The position numbers and the translations under genes are program-made. 64,000 nucleotides of DNA from Flavobacteriales bacterium (lineage in GTDB: Bacteria; Bacteroidota; Bacteroidia; Flavobacteriales_G; Salibacteraceae), in assembly GCA_020435995.1 (NCBI GenBank), contig JAGQYO010000007.1:35170-99169 (forward strand), in the 5' to 3' direction. Below the pieces are notes generated by a model that saw only the letters and a list, made by a program, of their open reading frames with translations, was not told the DNA's origin and made no database searches. This document shows positions 36,613-46,286 of the stretch, piece by piece; position 1 is the stretch's first letter, and each line of letters starts with the position of its first letter.

Positions 36613-36617
36613 ACGAA

Positions 36618-36971
36618 CTATTCTACTTCGGCTTCTACCTCGGTGAGGGTGGTGTTTAACTTAGTCAGCACATCGTTGAGAACGGCATCCATTTTCTCCG
36701 CTCGTAGGTAATATTCATAATTGGATTTAAAACTTTCCACATCAGTGCTATGCTTCGCAAAGATGCCTTCAAAGTTAGCCTTCATTCGAGGAAGCGATAG
36801 GGTATCTTGATTTTTAATCCCTTGATACTCCGCCTCTACAAGCTCCATTTCAAAGAGAATTTCAACCATTTGGTCATGCTTAATAAATGAAGAGGGCTTC
36901 GAATACGGTTCTACCTTTTGTTTACACGAATAAAGCAACAATAACGAACAAATAATAGCTGCTATTTTCAT
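36618..36971 (-). CDS. DUF4296 lipoprotein
   Basis: The 117-residue protein has a signal peptide with lipobox LYSC (Cys16) and a helical, acidic mature part (MVEILFEMELVEAEYQGI, FKSNYEYYLR) typical of the Bacteroidota DUF4296 family. It overlaps pyrC by 4 bp as ATGA, so the two are translationally coupled. The link of this family to pyrC and a Dpm1-like gene recurs in Flavobacteriia as far as I recall. Function unknown. Confidence 0.85.
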   Translation of the reverse strand: MKIAAIICSLLLLYSCKQKVEPYSKPSSFIKHDQMVEILFEMELVEAEYQGIKNQDTLSLPRMKANFEGIFAKHSTDVESFKSNYEYYLRAEKMDAVLNDVLTKLNTTLTEVEAEVE

Positions 36972-38323
36972 GCTTCAAATACTAAGCGTTCTCCCCTAAA
37001 TTCTTCATTAAAGCTCCCTACTTCGGCTCCCTTTAAATTGGTATACACTTCTTGTCCATTAATAAAAGTTCGAACAACTTTTGATTTGAAACTGTGACCT
37101 TCAAATGGAGACCAGCCACATTTATAAAGAACATTCGATGAAGAAACTTCCCAAGAGCTGTTTAAATCAACTACAACCAAATCGGCGCTGAACCCTTCTT
37201 TTATATATCCCCGCCGATGTACCTTAAACAACCTTGCGGGCGAATGACACATTTTTTCAGCAATTCGTTCTAAGGAAATTTTACCATTATGATAGTGATC
37301 GAGCATGGAGACCAGCGCATGCTGTACCAAAGGACCACCAGATGGCGCTCTCCAATAGTCCAGTGACTTTTCTTTTGCCGTATGGGGCGCATGATCGGTG
37401 GCGATAATATCAATTTTGTCGTTTAAAACTCCTTGCCAGATACCTTCCCGATCTTCTTTTGACTTAACCGCTGGATTCCATTTTATCCTTGTTCCATAGG
37501 TATCGTAATCTTCATTAGAAAACCACAAATGATGAACACAGGCCTCTGCCGTTAATTTTTTTTGCTCTAAGGGTTTGTTGTTGTCAAAAATGGACATCTC
37601 ACGGGCTGAGCTCAGATGCAAAATATGCAGGCGAGCACCATAATTATCGGCCAATGAGGCCGCAAAGGAAGATGAGCGATAGCAGGCCTCGGCACTTCTT
37701 ATTTCTGAGTGATACCTAATAGGCATATCGGCGCCATACTTGGATTTATAAGCTGATGAATTAGCCCGAATTGTAGCTTCATCCTCACAATGCGAAGCAA
37801 TTAGCATTTCACATTCTGCAAAGATACCCCTCAATGTGTTTTCATTGTCAACGAGCATATTTCCGGTTGACGAGCCCATGAAGATTTTTAAACCACACAC
37901 ATTTTTAGGGTCGGTTTTCTTCACCTCATCCAAATTATCATTAGAGGCGCCCATATAAAAGGAATAATTCGCCATGGAATGCTCTTCCGCCATATCGTAT
38001 TTATCTTGAAGCAACCCTTGAGTAAGTACGTTTGGCACTGTGTTCGGCATTTCCATAAAAGAGGTTATTCCACCCGCAACTGCAGCGCGCGATTCGGAAT
38101 GAATATCACCCTTGTGTGTGAGCCCCGGCTCCCTAAAATGCACTTGATCATCAATTAACCCAGGGAAAATATACTTACCCGAAACATCGATTATTTTACT
38201 TGCTCGCGGCTCCAATTCAGCAAGTGGGCCTATTTTTTCAATAATTTTTCCATTGAGAAGAATGGCTGCTTCAATGATTTTTCCATCATTCACAATTCTT
38301 CCACCTTTTAGCAATATGCTCAT
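36968..38323 (-). CDS. pyrC: Dihydroorotase
   Basis: Dihydroorotase closes carbamoyl-aspartate to dihydroorotate in pyrimidine synthesis. The 451-residue amidohydrolase has DDQVHFREPGLTHKGD at 58-73, MEMPNT, SHCEDE, HILHLSSA and IIATDHAPHT, in the order expected of class I enzymes. The first histidine of the HxH metal motif is Gln60 here; His62 is kept. I believe this variant is common in Bacteroidota PyrC. The gene is between the Dpm1-like gene (5-bp gap) and the DUF4296 gene (4-bp overlap). Confidence 0.92.
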   Translation of the reverse strand: MSILLKGGRIVNDGKIIEAAILLNGKIIEKIGPLAELEPRASKIIDVSGKYIFPGLIDDQVHFREPGLTHKGDIHSESRAAVAGGITSFMEMPNTVPNVLTQGLLQDKYDMAEEHSMANYSFYMGASNDNLDEVKKTDPKNVCGLKIFMGSSTGNMLVDNENTLRGIFAECEMLIASHCEDEATIRANSSAYKSKYGADMPIRYHSEIRSAEACYRSSSFAASLADNYGARLHILHLSSAREMSIFDNNKPLEQKKLTAEACVHHLWFSNEDYDTYGTRIKWNPAVKSKEDREGIWQGVLNDKIDIIATDHAPHTAKEKSLDYWRAPSGGPLVQHALVSMLDHYHNGKISLERIAEKMCHSPARLFKVHRRGYIKEGFSADLVVVDLNSSWEVSSSNVLYKCGWSPFEGHSFKSKVVRTFINGQEVYTNLKGAEVGSFNEEFRGERLVFEA

Positions 38324-38328
38324 GGGAA

Positions 38329-39042
38329 TTACACTTTTTTTCCTTTCATGATGAGCACTCCATAAAGTGCTTCTTTGAAAATTTTGGTTGACATTTTCGA
38401 CTCACCAATCACTCGGTCGATAAATGTGATGGGAACTTCTTTAATTTTAAATCCTAGCCGATGAACAGTGTATTTCATTTCAATTTGAAAGGCATAACCA
38501 ACAAATCGAATAGATGGTAGATCAATTTTTTCTAATACTCGTCTTGTATAACAAACAAAACCCGCAGTGGTATCCTTAACTGGAAACCACAGAATAAGCC
38601 TTACATAAACTGAGGCAAAATAAGACATCAAAATTCTCCCAATCGGCCAGTTCTCCACCTTGCCCCCAGAAACATACCGTGAACCCACGCTCATATCGGC
38701 TCCATCTTTTGCACAAGCTTCATACAAACGGACCAAATCGCTTGGGTTATGAGAAAAATCGCAATCCATCTCAAATATATATTGGTATCCTTTTTCGAGG
38801 CAAATACCAAATCCATGAATATATGCGGTACCCAATCCTTGCTTTCCTTCACGCTCGCTGAGCAAAAGTTTTTCGCCAAACTCTTTTTGAAGTTCCTTTA
38901 CTTTTTGGGCGGTTCCGTCGGGGGAGCCATCATCCACAATCAAAATATGAAACTCTTTCGGAAGCGAAAATACGGTTCTCACCATTTTTTCGATGTTTCC
39001 AATTTCATTAAAAGTGGGTATTATGACTATGCTATCTGACAC
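38329..39042 (-). CDS. Dpm1-like polyprenol-phosphate mannosyltransferase (GT2)
   Basis: The 237-residue GT2 enzyme has IIPTFNEIGNIEKMV, IVDDGSPDGT, the DxD-type MDCDFSHNP and DTTAGFVCYTRRVLEKI, all matching Dpm1-type polyprenol monophosphomannose synthases without a membrane domain. It would make a lipid-linked sugar donor for GT-C transferases. Two in-frame GTG codons exist at 39060 and 39042. The second gives the N terminus MSDSIVIIPTFNE and lies 17 bp after a TATATTCG box at 39060-39067, so it is preferred. It is the first gene of the operon with pyrC and DUF4296. Confidence 0.88.
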   Translation of the reverse strand: MSDSIVIIPTFNEIGNIEKMVRTVFSLPKEFHILIVDDGSPDGTAQKVKELQKEFGEKLLLSEREGKQGLGTAYIHGFGICLEKGYQYIFEMDCDFSHNPSDLVRLYEACAKDGADMSVGSRYVSGGKVENWPIGRILMSYFASVYVRLILWFPVKDTTAGFVCYTRRVLEKIDLPSIRFVGYAFQIEMKYTVHRLGFKIKEVPITFIDRVIGESKMSTKIFKEALYGVLIMKGKKV

Positions 39043-39059
39043 GATTATAATTGAGCCCA

Positions 39060-39067
39060 CGAATATA
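39060..39067 (-). promoter_or_regulatory. -7-like box (TATATTCG) for the Dpm1-like operon
   Basis: The minus strand reads TATATTCG, one base off consensus. It overlaps the upstream GTG at 39060, which argues that translation begins at 39042. Confidence 0.4.
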
Positions 39068-39190
39068 AATGAACAGGAATAAAATATGCCACGCTAGAAT
39101 CAGTAAGTTATGTTAACGCTAAATGACCATTAAAGACGTGGATATAACGATAAAATCAAATTTCATTCAATAAATTACCTCTTTAAAAAG

Positions 39191-39198
39191 TACATTTG
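39191..39198 (+). promoter_or_regulatory. -7 box (TACATTTG) for the surface-protein operon
   Basis: TACATTTG is an exact consensus match ending 4 bp before the ATG at 39203. With the usual spacing the transcript would start at or next to that ATG. Confidence 0.5.
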
Positions 39199-39202
39199 CC
39201 AC

Positions 39203-40540
39203 ATGTGGAAACAAAAAAATAAGGCCTTTTCTAAAAGGTTTTTTTTACGCCAATTTATCCTTCTTTTTCTCCTATCGTATGCGGGTATAGGACATCTTAA
39301 TTCTCAGGTGATTACACTGAAGGACACCGTTAAATTTATGACCTATAACTTGCTCAACTACGGAAATACAACTACCTACTGCACCACTGGAAACAACAAC
39401 ATAGCCACGAAAGATCAGCACCTCAAGGTAATTATCCAACATGTGCAACCCGATATTTTGGTTGTAAATGAAATGGGATGTAATACGGTTTACGGCAGGC
39501 GAATTTTAACCAATTGTATGAACATTGGAACTTTTAAATACAAATCAGGAACAATGTTCGCCAGTACCGGGCAAGACCTTTGTAACCTCATATTTTACAA
39601 CAGTGAGCTTTTCGAATTAGTTGATCAAAAAGAAATTAATAAAAATGCAGCCAATCAATCCATGATAAGATCTGCTGGTGATTATCGTCTTTATTACAAA
39701 TCACCAGGATTATCTGAACATAAAGACAGCTCAACTTTAAGGGTGATTACCACCCACCTTAAAGCCGGAAACGGAAGTAGTGAATCGATGACTCGGGGTT
39801 TGGAAGCAGAAATTATTATGGAAACCGTTTCGGCAAACCCTAGTAATGCCAATTACATTTTGGCTGGAGATTTAAACCTCTATCGCAGTTCAGAAACGGC
39901 TTGGTCGAATTTTACCAATTACACCCAAGCCGAGTTTAATTTTAAAGACCCCATTAATCAAATTGGCAGTTGGACTTCAAATTCATCCTATGCCAAATAC
40001 CATACGCAAAGCACAACCACAAGCAGCAATGGTTGCCAAAGCGGAGGCGGAATGGATGACAGATTTGATTTTATTTTGGCTTCGACCTCGGTCATGAATG
40101 GCTCCAACAAAGTAAAAATATTGCCCGAAACTTACCAAGCATTAGGTCAAGATGGAAATCGATACAACCAATCAATTGATAACCCAACCAACACTTCGGT
40201 TCCATCGGCGGTGGTACTGGCATTAGCCACTTTAAGCGATCATCTGCCTGTTGTAACCGATTTAGAAATCACCTATTCATCAGAAACAAAAGACACTTCA
40301 ACCTCTATTAGTGCATTAACCACGTCGCCTATAATCATAATTAACCCAAGTCACGCACTCACCATTTCAGGTTTGGCCGAAAATGTTCACATTGAATTAA
40401 TTGATTTAAGTGGACAGGTGGTTCACTCTGGTGTGTATAGCGCCGATAAAAATATCGGAAGCAACCTTCCCAAGGGAATTTACTTGCTCAGATTTGAGAA
40501 CAACAAAACTCAAGAAACTTATAAGTGGGTAAAAGAATAG
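39203..40540 (+). CDS. Secreted endonuclease/exonuclease/phosphatase-family protein with T9SS sorting domain
   Basis: The 445-residue protein has a signal peptide (FILLFLLSYAGIGHLNSQ), then an EEP-fold domain at about 42-360 with the expected residues: Asn in MTYNLLNYG, Glu in VVNEMG, the GDLNLY motif and His in LSDHLPVV. A C-terminal domain of about 75 residues ends with LPKGIYLLRFENNKTQETYKWVKE-type sequence, a type A T9SS sorting signal. It should be exported and anchored or released at the cell surface. Family members cut DNA, RNA, or phosphoesters; the substrate here is not defined. It is the first gene of a seven-gene block and overlaps the next by 16 bp. Confidence 0.87.
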   Translation: MWKQKNKAFSKRFFLRQFILLFLLSYAGIGHLNSQVITLKDTVKFMTYNLLNYGNTTTYCTTGNNNIATKDQHLKVIIQHVQPDILVVNEMGCNTVYGRRILTNCMNIGTFKYKSGTMFASTGQDLCNLIFYNSELFELVDQKEINKNAANQSMIRSAGDYRLYYKSPGLSEHKDSSTLRVITTHLKAGNGSSESMTRGLEAEIIMETVSANPSNANYILAGDLNLYRSSETAWSNFTNYTQAEFNFKDPINQIGSWTSNSSYAKYHTQSTTTSSNGCQSGGGMDDRFDFILASTSVMNGSNKVKILPETYQALGQDGNRYNQSIDNPTNTSVPSAVVLALATLSDHLPVVTDLEITYSSETKDTSTSISALTTSPIIIINPSHALTISGLAENVHIELIDLSGQVVHSGVYSADKNIGSNLPKGIYLLRFENNKTQETYKWVKE

Positions 40541-42606
40541 ACATACTCCTTATTTTAGCCCTGGTTGGTATTGCTTTCCACTTGAATGCCCAAGTTGAAA
40601 AGCAAACCAGCATGTGTAATATTTCAATGACCATAAATAACCTCGGCATATTGGGTAATGCATTTAAAGGCAGTTATCAAATCAATAATTTTAAGTCTTG
40701 CGAATACCCGAGAAATTCAGGAGTAGAACATCTGTTTGAAGCTGGGTTGTGGATTGGAGGTACGGTGCGAGGTGAAGTAAGGGTGAGCACCACCGCTATG
40801 GATAATTCTCGCGGGTTTTCAACGGGGGCTCCTAATTATGAATTTACCTCAGAGCAGGGTGCTTCCATCAACGAAAAATCTTCTTTGTTTAACAGCAAGC
40901 TATTCGATCCCAAGGCTGTTTCTCACCAAGATTTTATAATGAACTACACCGATAAAAATTTAACCATTCCCGGTACTCAAATACAAATCCCAAATCACAC
41001 TCCGCTTGGAGTTGACGTGCATTTAGAGTCCTACAATTGGAACTATGTTTTTAGCGACTTTTTTGTCATTATGAACTACACAGTTACCAACCATGGAAAA
41101 GAACCCATTGATTCAGTTTTTATTGGAATGTTTGCCAATGCTGTGGTGCGAAATACCAATGTAAGTCCCGCTGGTAGTGGCGGAACCGCATTCTACAACA
41201 AAGGAGGCAACGGCTACAACGATTCTCTATACATGGGTTATTGTTTTGATGCCAAAGGCGATTTAGGATTTACAGAAAGTTATTTCGCACACAAATTCTT
41301 AGGAGCAGAATCCAAAAACGGATTTGTGACCCCAGCTCTTGATAGTAACTTCAAAGCAAATTATAACGGATGGACATGGAACGGCTCTGGCGATCCATTC
41401 TTATTTTCTCCTATCGATGATTTGGCCAAATACAGGAAAATGACCTCGGGCTTAAATCATTTTCCCGACTGGGAAACCAAATTTAAAGCGCAGTTGGTAA
41501 CACCAGGAAACCGAAGCGATTTGGTAGCTGTTGGGCCATTTAAAACCCTTGGCCCAGATGAAAGTATAAACATAAACTTCGCCATTGTATGCGGTAAAAA
41601 ATTCGAAGATGGATTCCCAAATTCAGAAAACAATGCAGCCCAACAAAAAATTTTAATAGAGAATGCCGAATGGGCAGAAACAGCTTATTATGGTGAAGAC
41701 ATCAACCGAAATGGCATATTGGACGATGGTGAGGACCGTGATGATGATGGAAAAATAACCCGTTATATCCTTCCCACACCCCCAGATGCCCCGCTGGTAA
41801 AAGCAGTTGCAGGGGATAAAAAAATTACCGTTTACTGGAATAATAACTCAGAAAACTCAGTTGATCCAATAAGCTTAAAAAAAGATTTCGCAGGTTACCG
41901 CCTTTATCTTTCTCAATTGGGATTTGATGTTCAAGAGAATATTAGAATCGAAAAGTCACTAAAGGAAGTAGGTGTATGGGACTTAATAGGTGATAGTGTT
42001 TTTTATGAGTCAGGCTTTTCTGCCATAAAACTTGCCGAACCGATTTATTTGGATGGCGATGTAACGCCCTACTTCTATAAATATGAGATACCAGGCCTAG
42101 TTAATGGTTGGCAATACGCTGTGTCACTTACTTCATTTGATAGCGGTGACGAAAAAAACAAGCTAGAATCTCTAGAATCGAGCCCAGTAGCAGGAGTGCA
42201 AAGATTGTTTTGCGGCACAGAACCCAATGAAGACATGAAAACAACCGAACCTTACGCCTACCCTAACCCTTATTACTTAAATGCAGCGTGGGAAGGAGCC
42301 AGCCAAAGACAAACTACCAACAAACTCATTTTTGCCAACATTCCGGCAGAAGCCGTGATTAGAATATATTCGACATCCAACGATTTGGTAAAAACTATCG
42401 AACACAACTCAGGCTATTCGGGAGATGATATGGAGTGGTTTGACACATACAGCGACATAGAAAAAACCATTTTTTCGGGAGGAGAACACAGTTGGGATCT
42501 TCTCTCAGAAGAAGGGCAAACTTTGGCAAGGGGAGTTTATTTATTCTCCGTTGAGGACAAAAATTCAGGAAAATTATACAAAGGAAAATTCACAATTATT
42601 CGATAA
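40525..42606 (+). CDS. Large secreted protein with calcium-loop and T9SS-type C-terminal domain
   Basis: The 693-residue protein starts at a GTG (40525) 16 bp inside the preceding gene and has a signal peptide ILLILALVGIAFHLNAQ. The body is beta-rich. An Asp-rich DINRNGILDDGEDRDDDGK segment near 393-411 resembles a calcium-binding loop; an Fn3-like stretch follows (WNNNSENSVDPISLKKDFAG). The C terminus (YPNPYYLNAAWEG, LIFANIPAEAVIRIYSTSND, ARGVYLFSVEDKNSGK) matches a FlgD-like/T9SS sorting domain. Function unknown. The tight overlap suggests coupled production with the EEP protein. Confidence 0.82.
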   Translation: MGKRIDILLILALVGIAFHLNAQVEKQTSMCNISMTINNLGILGNAFKGSYQINNFKSCEYPRNSGVEHLFEAGLWIGGTVRGEVRVSTTAMDNSRGFSTGAPNYEFTSEQGASINEKSSLFNSKLFDPKAVSHQDFIMNYTDKNLTIPGTQIQIPNHTPLGVDVHLESYNWNYVFSDFFVIMNYTVTNHGKEPIDSVFIGMFANAVVRNTNVSPAGSGGTAFYNKGGNGYNDSLYMGYCFDAKGDLGFTESYFAHKFLGAESKNGFVTPALDSNFKANYNGWTWNGSGDPFLFSPIDDLAKYRKMTSGLNHFPDWETKFKAQLVTPGNRSDLVAVGPFKTLGPDESININFAIVCGKKFEDGFPNSENNAAQQKILIENAEWAETAYYGEDINRNGILDDGEDRDDDGKITRYILPTPPDAPLVKAVAGDKKITVYWNNNSENSVDPISLKKDFAGYRLYLSQLGFDVQENIRIEKSLKEVGVWDLIGDSVFYESGFSAIKLAEPIYLDGDVTPYFYKYEIPGLVNGWQYAVSLTSFDSGDEKNKLESLESSPVAGVQRLFCGTEPNEDMKTTEPYAYPNPYYLNAAWEGASQRQTTNKLIFANIPAEAVIRIYSTSNDLVKTIEHNSGYSGDDMEWFDTYSDIEKTIFSGGEHSWDLLSEEGQTLARGVYLFSVEDKNSGKLYKGKFTIIR

Positions 42607-42624
42607 CTCTAAATTAATAACGCT

Positions 42625-44805
42625 ATGAAAAAATTACTACTCAGTTTATTATTCATTACCGGATTGCATGCTGCACATGCCGCGGTGGATACAGTCAAAA
42701 TTGATTCAATTCAATTTGTAAGTGCATCCGACCTCAGTAACTGTATTGATCTTTCTTCATTTGATGGAGATACAGTTTTCACTTCAGGAATCATCATTGT
42801 TGATGGAGAAAAATACGGCTCTACAAGCCACAACATTTTTCTTTGTCAGTCGTCAACTTATACGCCATTTGGATGTATTCAATTGCGAAGTAATTTTTCG
42901 GCAAATTACAGCACCAAAATGTGCGATTTGTATGAAGGAGATTCGGTGCATGTATTAGGTTACGTGAATCAATATCAAGGTGAAACCCAAATAACTCCCT
43001 TGGAGCGCAACGATGCTATTCAGATTTACAAAAGCAATGTTAAGTTCAGCACAGTAAAAGTTAACGCCGGAGATTTGAATGACAATTCGAGAAACAACAA
43101 CCTTGTTGACGGCGAAAAATATGAAGGAGCTTTGGCTAGACTTTCAGATTTGGAGGTAGTTTCAGTAGATCCTTTTAGCAACCGAGTGAGCTTTGTGGTA
43201 AAAGATATAAACGGAAATCAAGTGAACATTAGTGATTACTTTTTGGCTCAAAAAACTCCAGCTTATTCAGTGAATGGTGGCTGCCACACTTCAACGAAAA
43301 ATGGAACCTTTACACCTCCTTCGGTAGGAGATAAATTTGACTCCATAGCAGGTATCATTGTTCACAGCAAAAACAACTGTACTGGTAATAATGGAAGAGG
43401 GTACGAAATGCACCCATACAACGCAAACCACTACGCGTACGGTCCAGCAGCTCCAAGAATTTCGAATTTTAAAAGAAGTCACGCTGCGCCAAAAAGCACA
43501 GATGTAGTTACCATTTCGGCGGATGTTATTGACTTAGATGGTACGGTAGTTAAGGTAGAATTGTATTGGGCAACTGGCACCAATCTCTCCTCGTCATTTA
43601 CAACTGTGCCTATGGTAGCTTCGGGTAACAATTATGCAGCAACCATTGCGGCACAAGGTGACGGCACCTTTGTGAGATATTACATCATGGCGGAAGACAA
43701 TTTGGGAAATAAAACGTATCGCCCCAGTTCTGACCCCACCGCCAACAGTGCTGCGTATAGGGTAAGAGACAATGGTCTTAAGATCTACGATATACAATAC
43801 ACGCCTTTTTCAAGTGGAAATTCTATTTTCAGAGACCAAGAAGTAACCGTTACCGGTATCGTAACTGCTTCTGGGGATTTGTGCGATTTATCTGTGGTTC
43901 ACATGCAAGATGAAGGAAGTAATTCTGCATGGTCGGGTATAGAGGTTACACAACCTGGAACCCAATTGAAAAAAGGTGAAAAAATTAGAGTTACCGGAGT
44001 TGTTATGGAAAATTTTGGCGGCACCCAGCTACGAGCTAATAATGTAACGAAAGATGGTATAGGAACTACTGAACCTGTGTATATCACACCTGATAGCGTA
44101 AGCAGCTACGATTTTGTTCGCAATGAAAAGTACGAAGGAATGCTCGTAGGTTTAATTAATCCAACCACAGTAGGTGGAGGAAAACTTCATGTGGTTGACA
44201 CCAACGCTGACTCTGGAAGCGGAAACAATTACGCAGAGTGGGTAGTAGGTAGAGATCCTCTCGATCCATCAAGTGGTTGTAGGATACTTACTGGCCGCGA
44301 TGGACTATCTTCTATTTATGTTTCTTATGTAAATGCTAGCAATGGTGTTAAAGATCCTCTTGGGGTTGAAAAATTAATTGTTTCTGATACCATCAGCATG
44401 GATACGGTAATCGGTATCATGTATTATTCTTTCAGCAACATGAAGTTGCTTCCACGTAACAATAGGGATTTTAAGGGTATCAACGCCAAACCTTCAACCC
44501 AAGAGCCTTGCGCAAAGGATGATACTGCCAATGCCATTGCGCCTTCCCCATTCGAATTAAGAAATCAAAACTTCTTAGTTTTCCCTAACCCAGCCCAAGA
44601 TGTCATTAACCTCAGAAACTTCTCAAAGGTTGAATCGATTGAAGCTACTGTTTATGATATTACTGGTAAAGCAGTTGCTGGAAGAAACACCAAGTTGAGA
44701 GAAGATGTGATCAATGTAGCCCATTTGGAAGCTGGAACATATATCTTAAACATCACAACTCCTGATGGCGAATTGTTGGATTACAGAAAGTTGGTTATTC
44801 AATAA
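42625..44805 (+). CDS. Secreted OB-fold-like protein with T9SS type A sorting domain
   Basis: The 726-residue protein has a signal peptide (MKKLLLSLLFITGLHAAHA). Segments near 50-135 (FTSGIIIVDGEKYGSTSHNI, GDSVHVLGYVNQYQGETQIT), 160-255 and 395-475 (DQEVTVTGIVTASGD, KKGEKIRVTGVVMENFGGTQL) look like repeated OB-fold domains of the type found beside secreted EEP nucleases (YhcR/ExeM-like). An Ig-like segment (ADVIDLDGTVVKVELYW) lies between. The last 75 residues (FLVFPNPAQDVINL, AGTYILNITTPDGELL) are a T9SS type A signal. A binding role next to the EEP protein is inferred. The gene is 18 bp after the 693-residue gene. Confidence 0.82.
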   Translation: MKKLLLSLLFITGLHAAHAAVDTVKIDSIQFVSASDLSNCIDLSSFDGDTVFTSGIIIVDGEKYGSTSHNIFLCQSSTYTPFGCIQLRSNFSANYSTKMCDLYEGDSVHVLGYVNQYQGETQITPLERNDAIQIYKSNVKFSTVKVNAGDLNDNSRNNNLVDGEKYEGALARLSDLEVVSVDPFSNRVSFVVKDINGNQVNISDYFLAQKTPAYSVNGGCHTSTKNGTFTPPSVGDKFDSIAGIIVHSKNNCTGNNGRGYEMHPYNANHYAYGPAAPRISNFKRSHAAPKSTDVVTISADVIDLDGTVVKVELYWATGTNLSSSFTTVPMVASGNNYAATIAAQGDGTFVRYYIMAEDNLGNKTYRPSSDPTANSAAYRVRDNGLKIYDIQYTPFSSGNSIFRDQEVTVTGIVTASGDLCDLSVVHMQDEGSNSAWSGIEVTQPGTQLKKGEKIRVTGVVMENFGGTQLRANNVTKDGIGTTEPVYITPDSVSSYDFVRNEKYEGMLVGLINPTTVGGGKLHVVDTNADSGSGNNYAEWVVGRDPLDPSSGCRILTGRDGLSSIYVSYVNASNGVKDPLGVEKLIVSDTISMDTVIGIMYYSFSNMKLLPRNNRDFKGINAKPSTQEPCAKDDTANAIAPSPFELRNQNFLVFPNPAQDVINLRNFSKVESIEATVYDITGKAVAGRNTKLREDVINVAHLEAGTYILNITTPDGELLDYRKLVIQ

Positions 44806-44843
44806 TTCTAATTCTTAAAAAACACATTTTGAAAAGCACCGCT

Positions 44844-46286
44844 ATGGTCAAACTACTTATAAATTTAGGTTTGTTCGTGGCGGTGCTGTTTCTTTTTGTG
44901 ACCTGCAAAAAAGGAGATAAAACTGGCAATTTAGCTCCCGAAACAGTCATAGTACCGGGAATGATTAACCTCTCAGAAGACCAAAGTTTAATTACCAAAG
45001 TTCGCCTAGCTTGGATGGGTACCGACCCTGATGGATATGTTACCCACTACCTCGTTAAAGTGGGAAATGACCCTTGGTTTTCTACCACAAAAACAGATAG
45101 CACCTTCCTGTTTACCATTCCCGAAGGACATCAATATTCAAAAATTACGGTTACAGTAAAAGCAGTCGATAATTCGCAGGTTGAGGATGCTACACCAGCG
45201 GTTTTGAACGTTCCGGTTAGAAACACAAACCCAATCATAGATTTCGATTTCAAATTCAGCACCAAGGATTCAACCATTATCATCACTTCCTTGTATTGGA
45301 CGGCAAGCGACCCCGATGGAAACGATAACTTAAGAGAGATTCAAATAAGAGCCAATAACGGGCCTTGGACTGCCCTTGGCAAAACCGTTAAAGAAGTCCA
45401 CATTATTCCTACCAACCCTAACCAGGTGGGGACCACAACTGGGAAGCTATTTGATGGAAGTGGAGTTCCGTATTCTGGACAACTTGAAAACCTTAAAATT
45501 GGCGACACCAATGTTTTTCATATAAAGGCTGTGGACTTAGCATTAGCCGAAAGCGAGTTGGATACACTTAGCGGAATTTTCATTTACCCAAAAACCAGTG
45601 ACCTACTTTTTGTAAGTGGCGACGAAACCGCATACACCCTCTACCGAAACTTAATTAGCAAAACCTATAAAAGCCTTGATGTATTGAACTTAGCCGTAAA
45701 TGACGGCGCGAGACAGCCAGCTAAGTGGGATCCAACTTTTACCTTGCTGATAAACCAATATGACAAAGTGGTTTTTACTAGTGACAACAAAAAGTATGTA
45801 AACGCCAGCACAGGTGTTTCCAACTTTCTGCTTGAAGCCACGGCAAAATCAATCCTCAATTACTTTAACAACGATGGAAAAATATTTACCATAGCCTTTT
45901 TATCGGTAGACTCTTCGCTAAGCGTTACTTCTCCCATTTTTGGCGCACATCCGATAAGTGGAGTGAGCTATAGCAAAGGAAGCGCAATCTTAACTTTTGG
46001 AATTCCTTCGTTGATAGGTCAAGAATCTGGATACCCAAGTTTCCAACCAGCTGGCTCTCCCGCAATCTTCCCCTACTACCCTAGTACTGACGCCAGTGTT
46101 ATTTATAAGGGGGACTTACAGAAAAGAGGTGGTTGGGAAGGTCCAGAAATTTTGGGCACTAAAAGAGGCGCTGGGAGTAATACTTCTCAGGTATTTATGG
46201 GCGTTTACATGTACAACTTCTCCCATCAACCAACCGAGCTCGAACAACTATTTGATCACGTACTTAATAAGGAATTCAATTGGTAA
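44844..46286 (+). CDS. Lipoprotein with Fn3-like repeats
   Basis: From the ATG at 44844 the protein has 480 residues with a signal peptide and lipobox FVTC followed by KKGDK. Two Fn3/Ig-like modules show the repeated motif WMGTDPDGYVTHYLVKV and WTASDPDGNDNLREIQIRA, and a larger C-terminal domain follows (LLFVSGDETAYTLYRNLI, MGVYMYNFSHQPTELEQLFDHVL). A TTG five codons upstream is possible. It overlaps the TonB-dependent receptor by 7 bp. It could be a surface substrate-binding lipoprotein in place of a SusD; it shows no SusD (TPR) features. Confidence 0.78.
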   Translation: MVKLLINLGLFVAVLFLFVTCKKGDKTGNLAPETVIVPGMINLSEDQSLITKVRLAWMGTDPDGYVTHYLVKVGNDPWFSTTKTDSTFLFTIPEGHQYSKITVTVKAVDNSQVEDATPAVLNVPVRNTNPIIDFDFKFSTKDSTIIITSLYWTASDPDGNDNLREIQIRANNGPWTALGKTVKEVHIIPTNPNQVGTTTGKLFDGSGVPYSGQLENLKIGDTNVFHIKAVDLALAESELDTLSGIFIYPKTSDLLFVSGDETAYTLYRNLISKTYKSLDVLNLAVNDGARQPAKWDPTFTLLINQYDKVVFTSDNKKYVNASTGVSNFLLEATAKSILNYFNNDGKIFTIAFLSVDSSLSVTSPIFGAHPISGVSYSKGSAILTFGIPSLIGQESGYPSFQPAGSPAIFPYYPSTDASVIYKGDLQKRGGWEGPEILGTKRGAGSNTSQVFMGVYMYNFSHQPTELEQLFDHVLNKEFNW

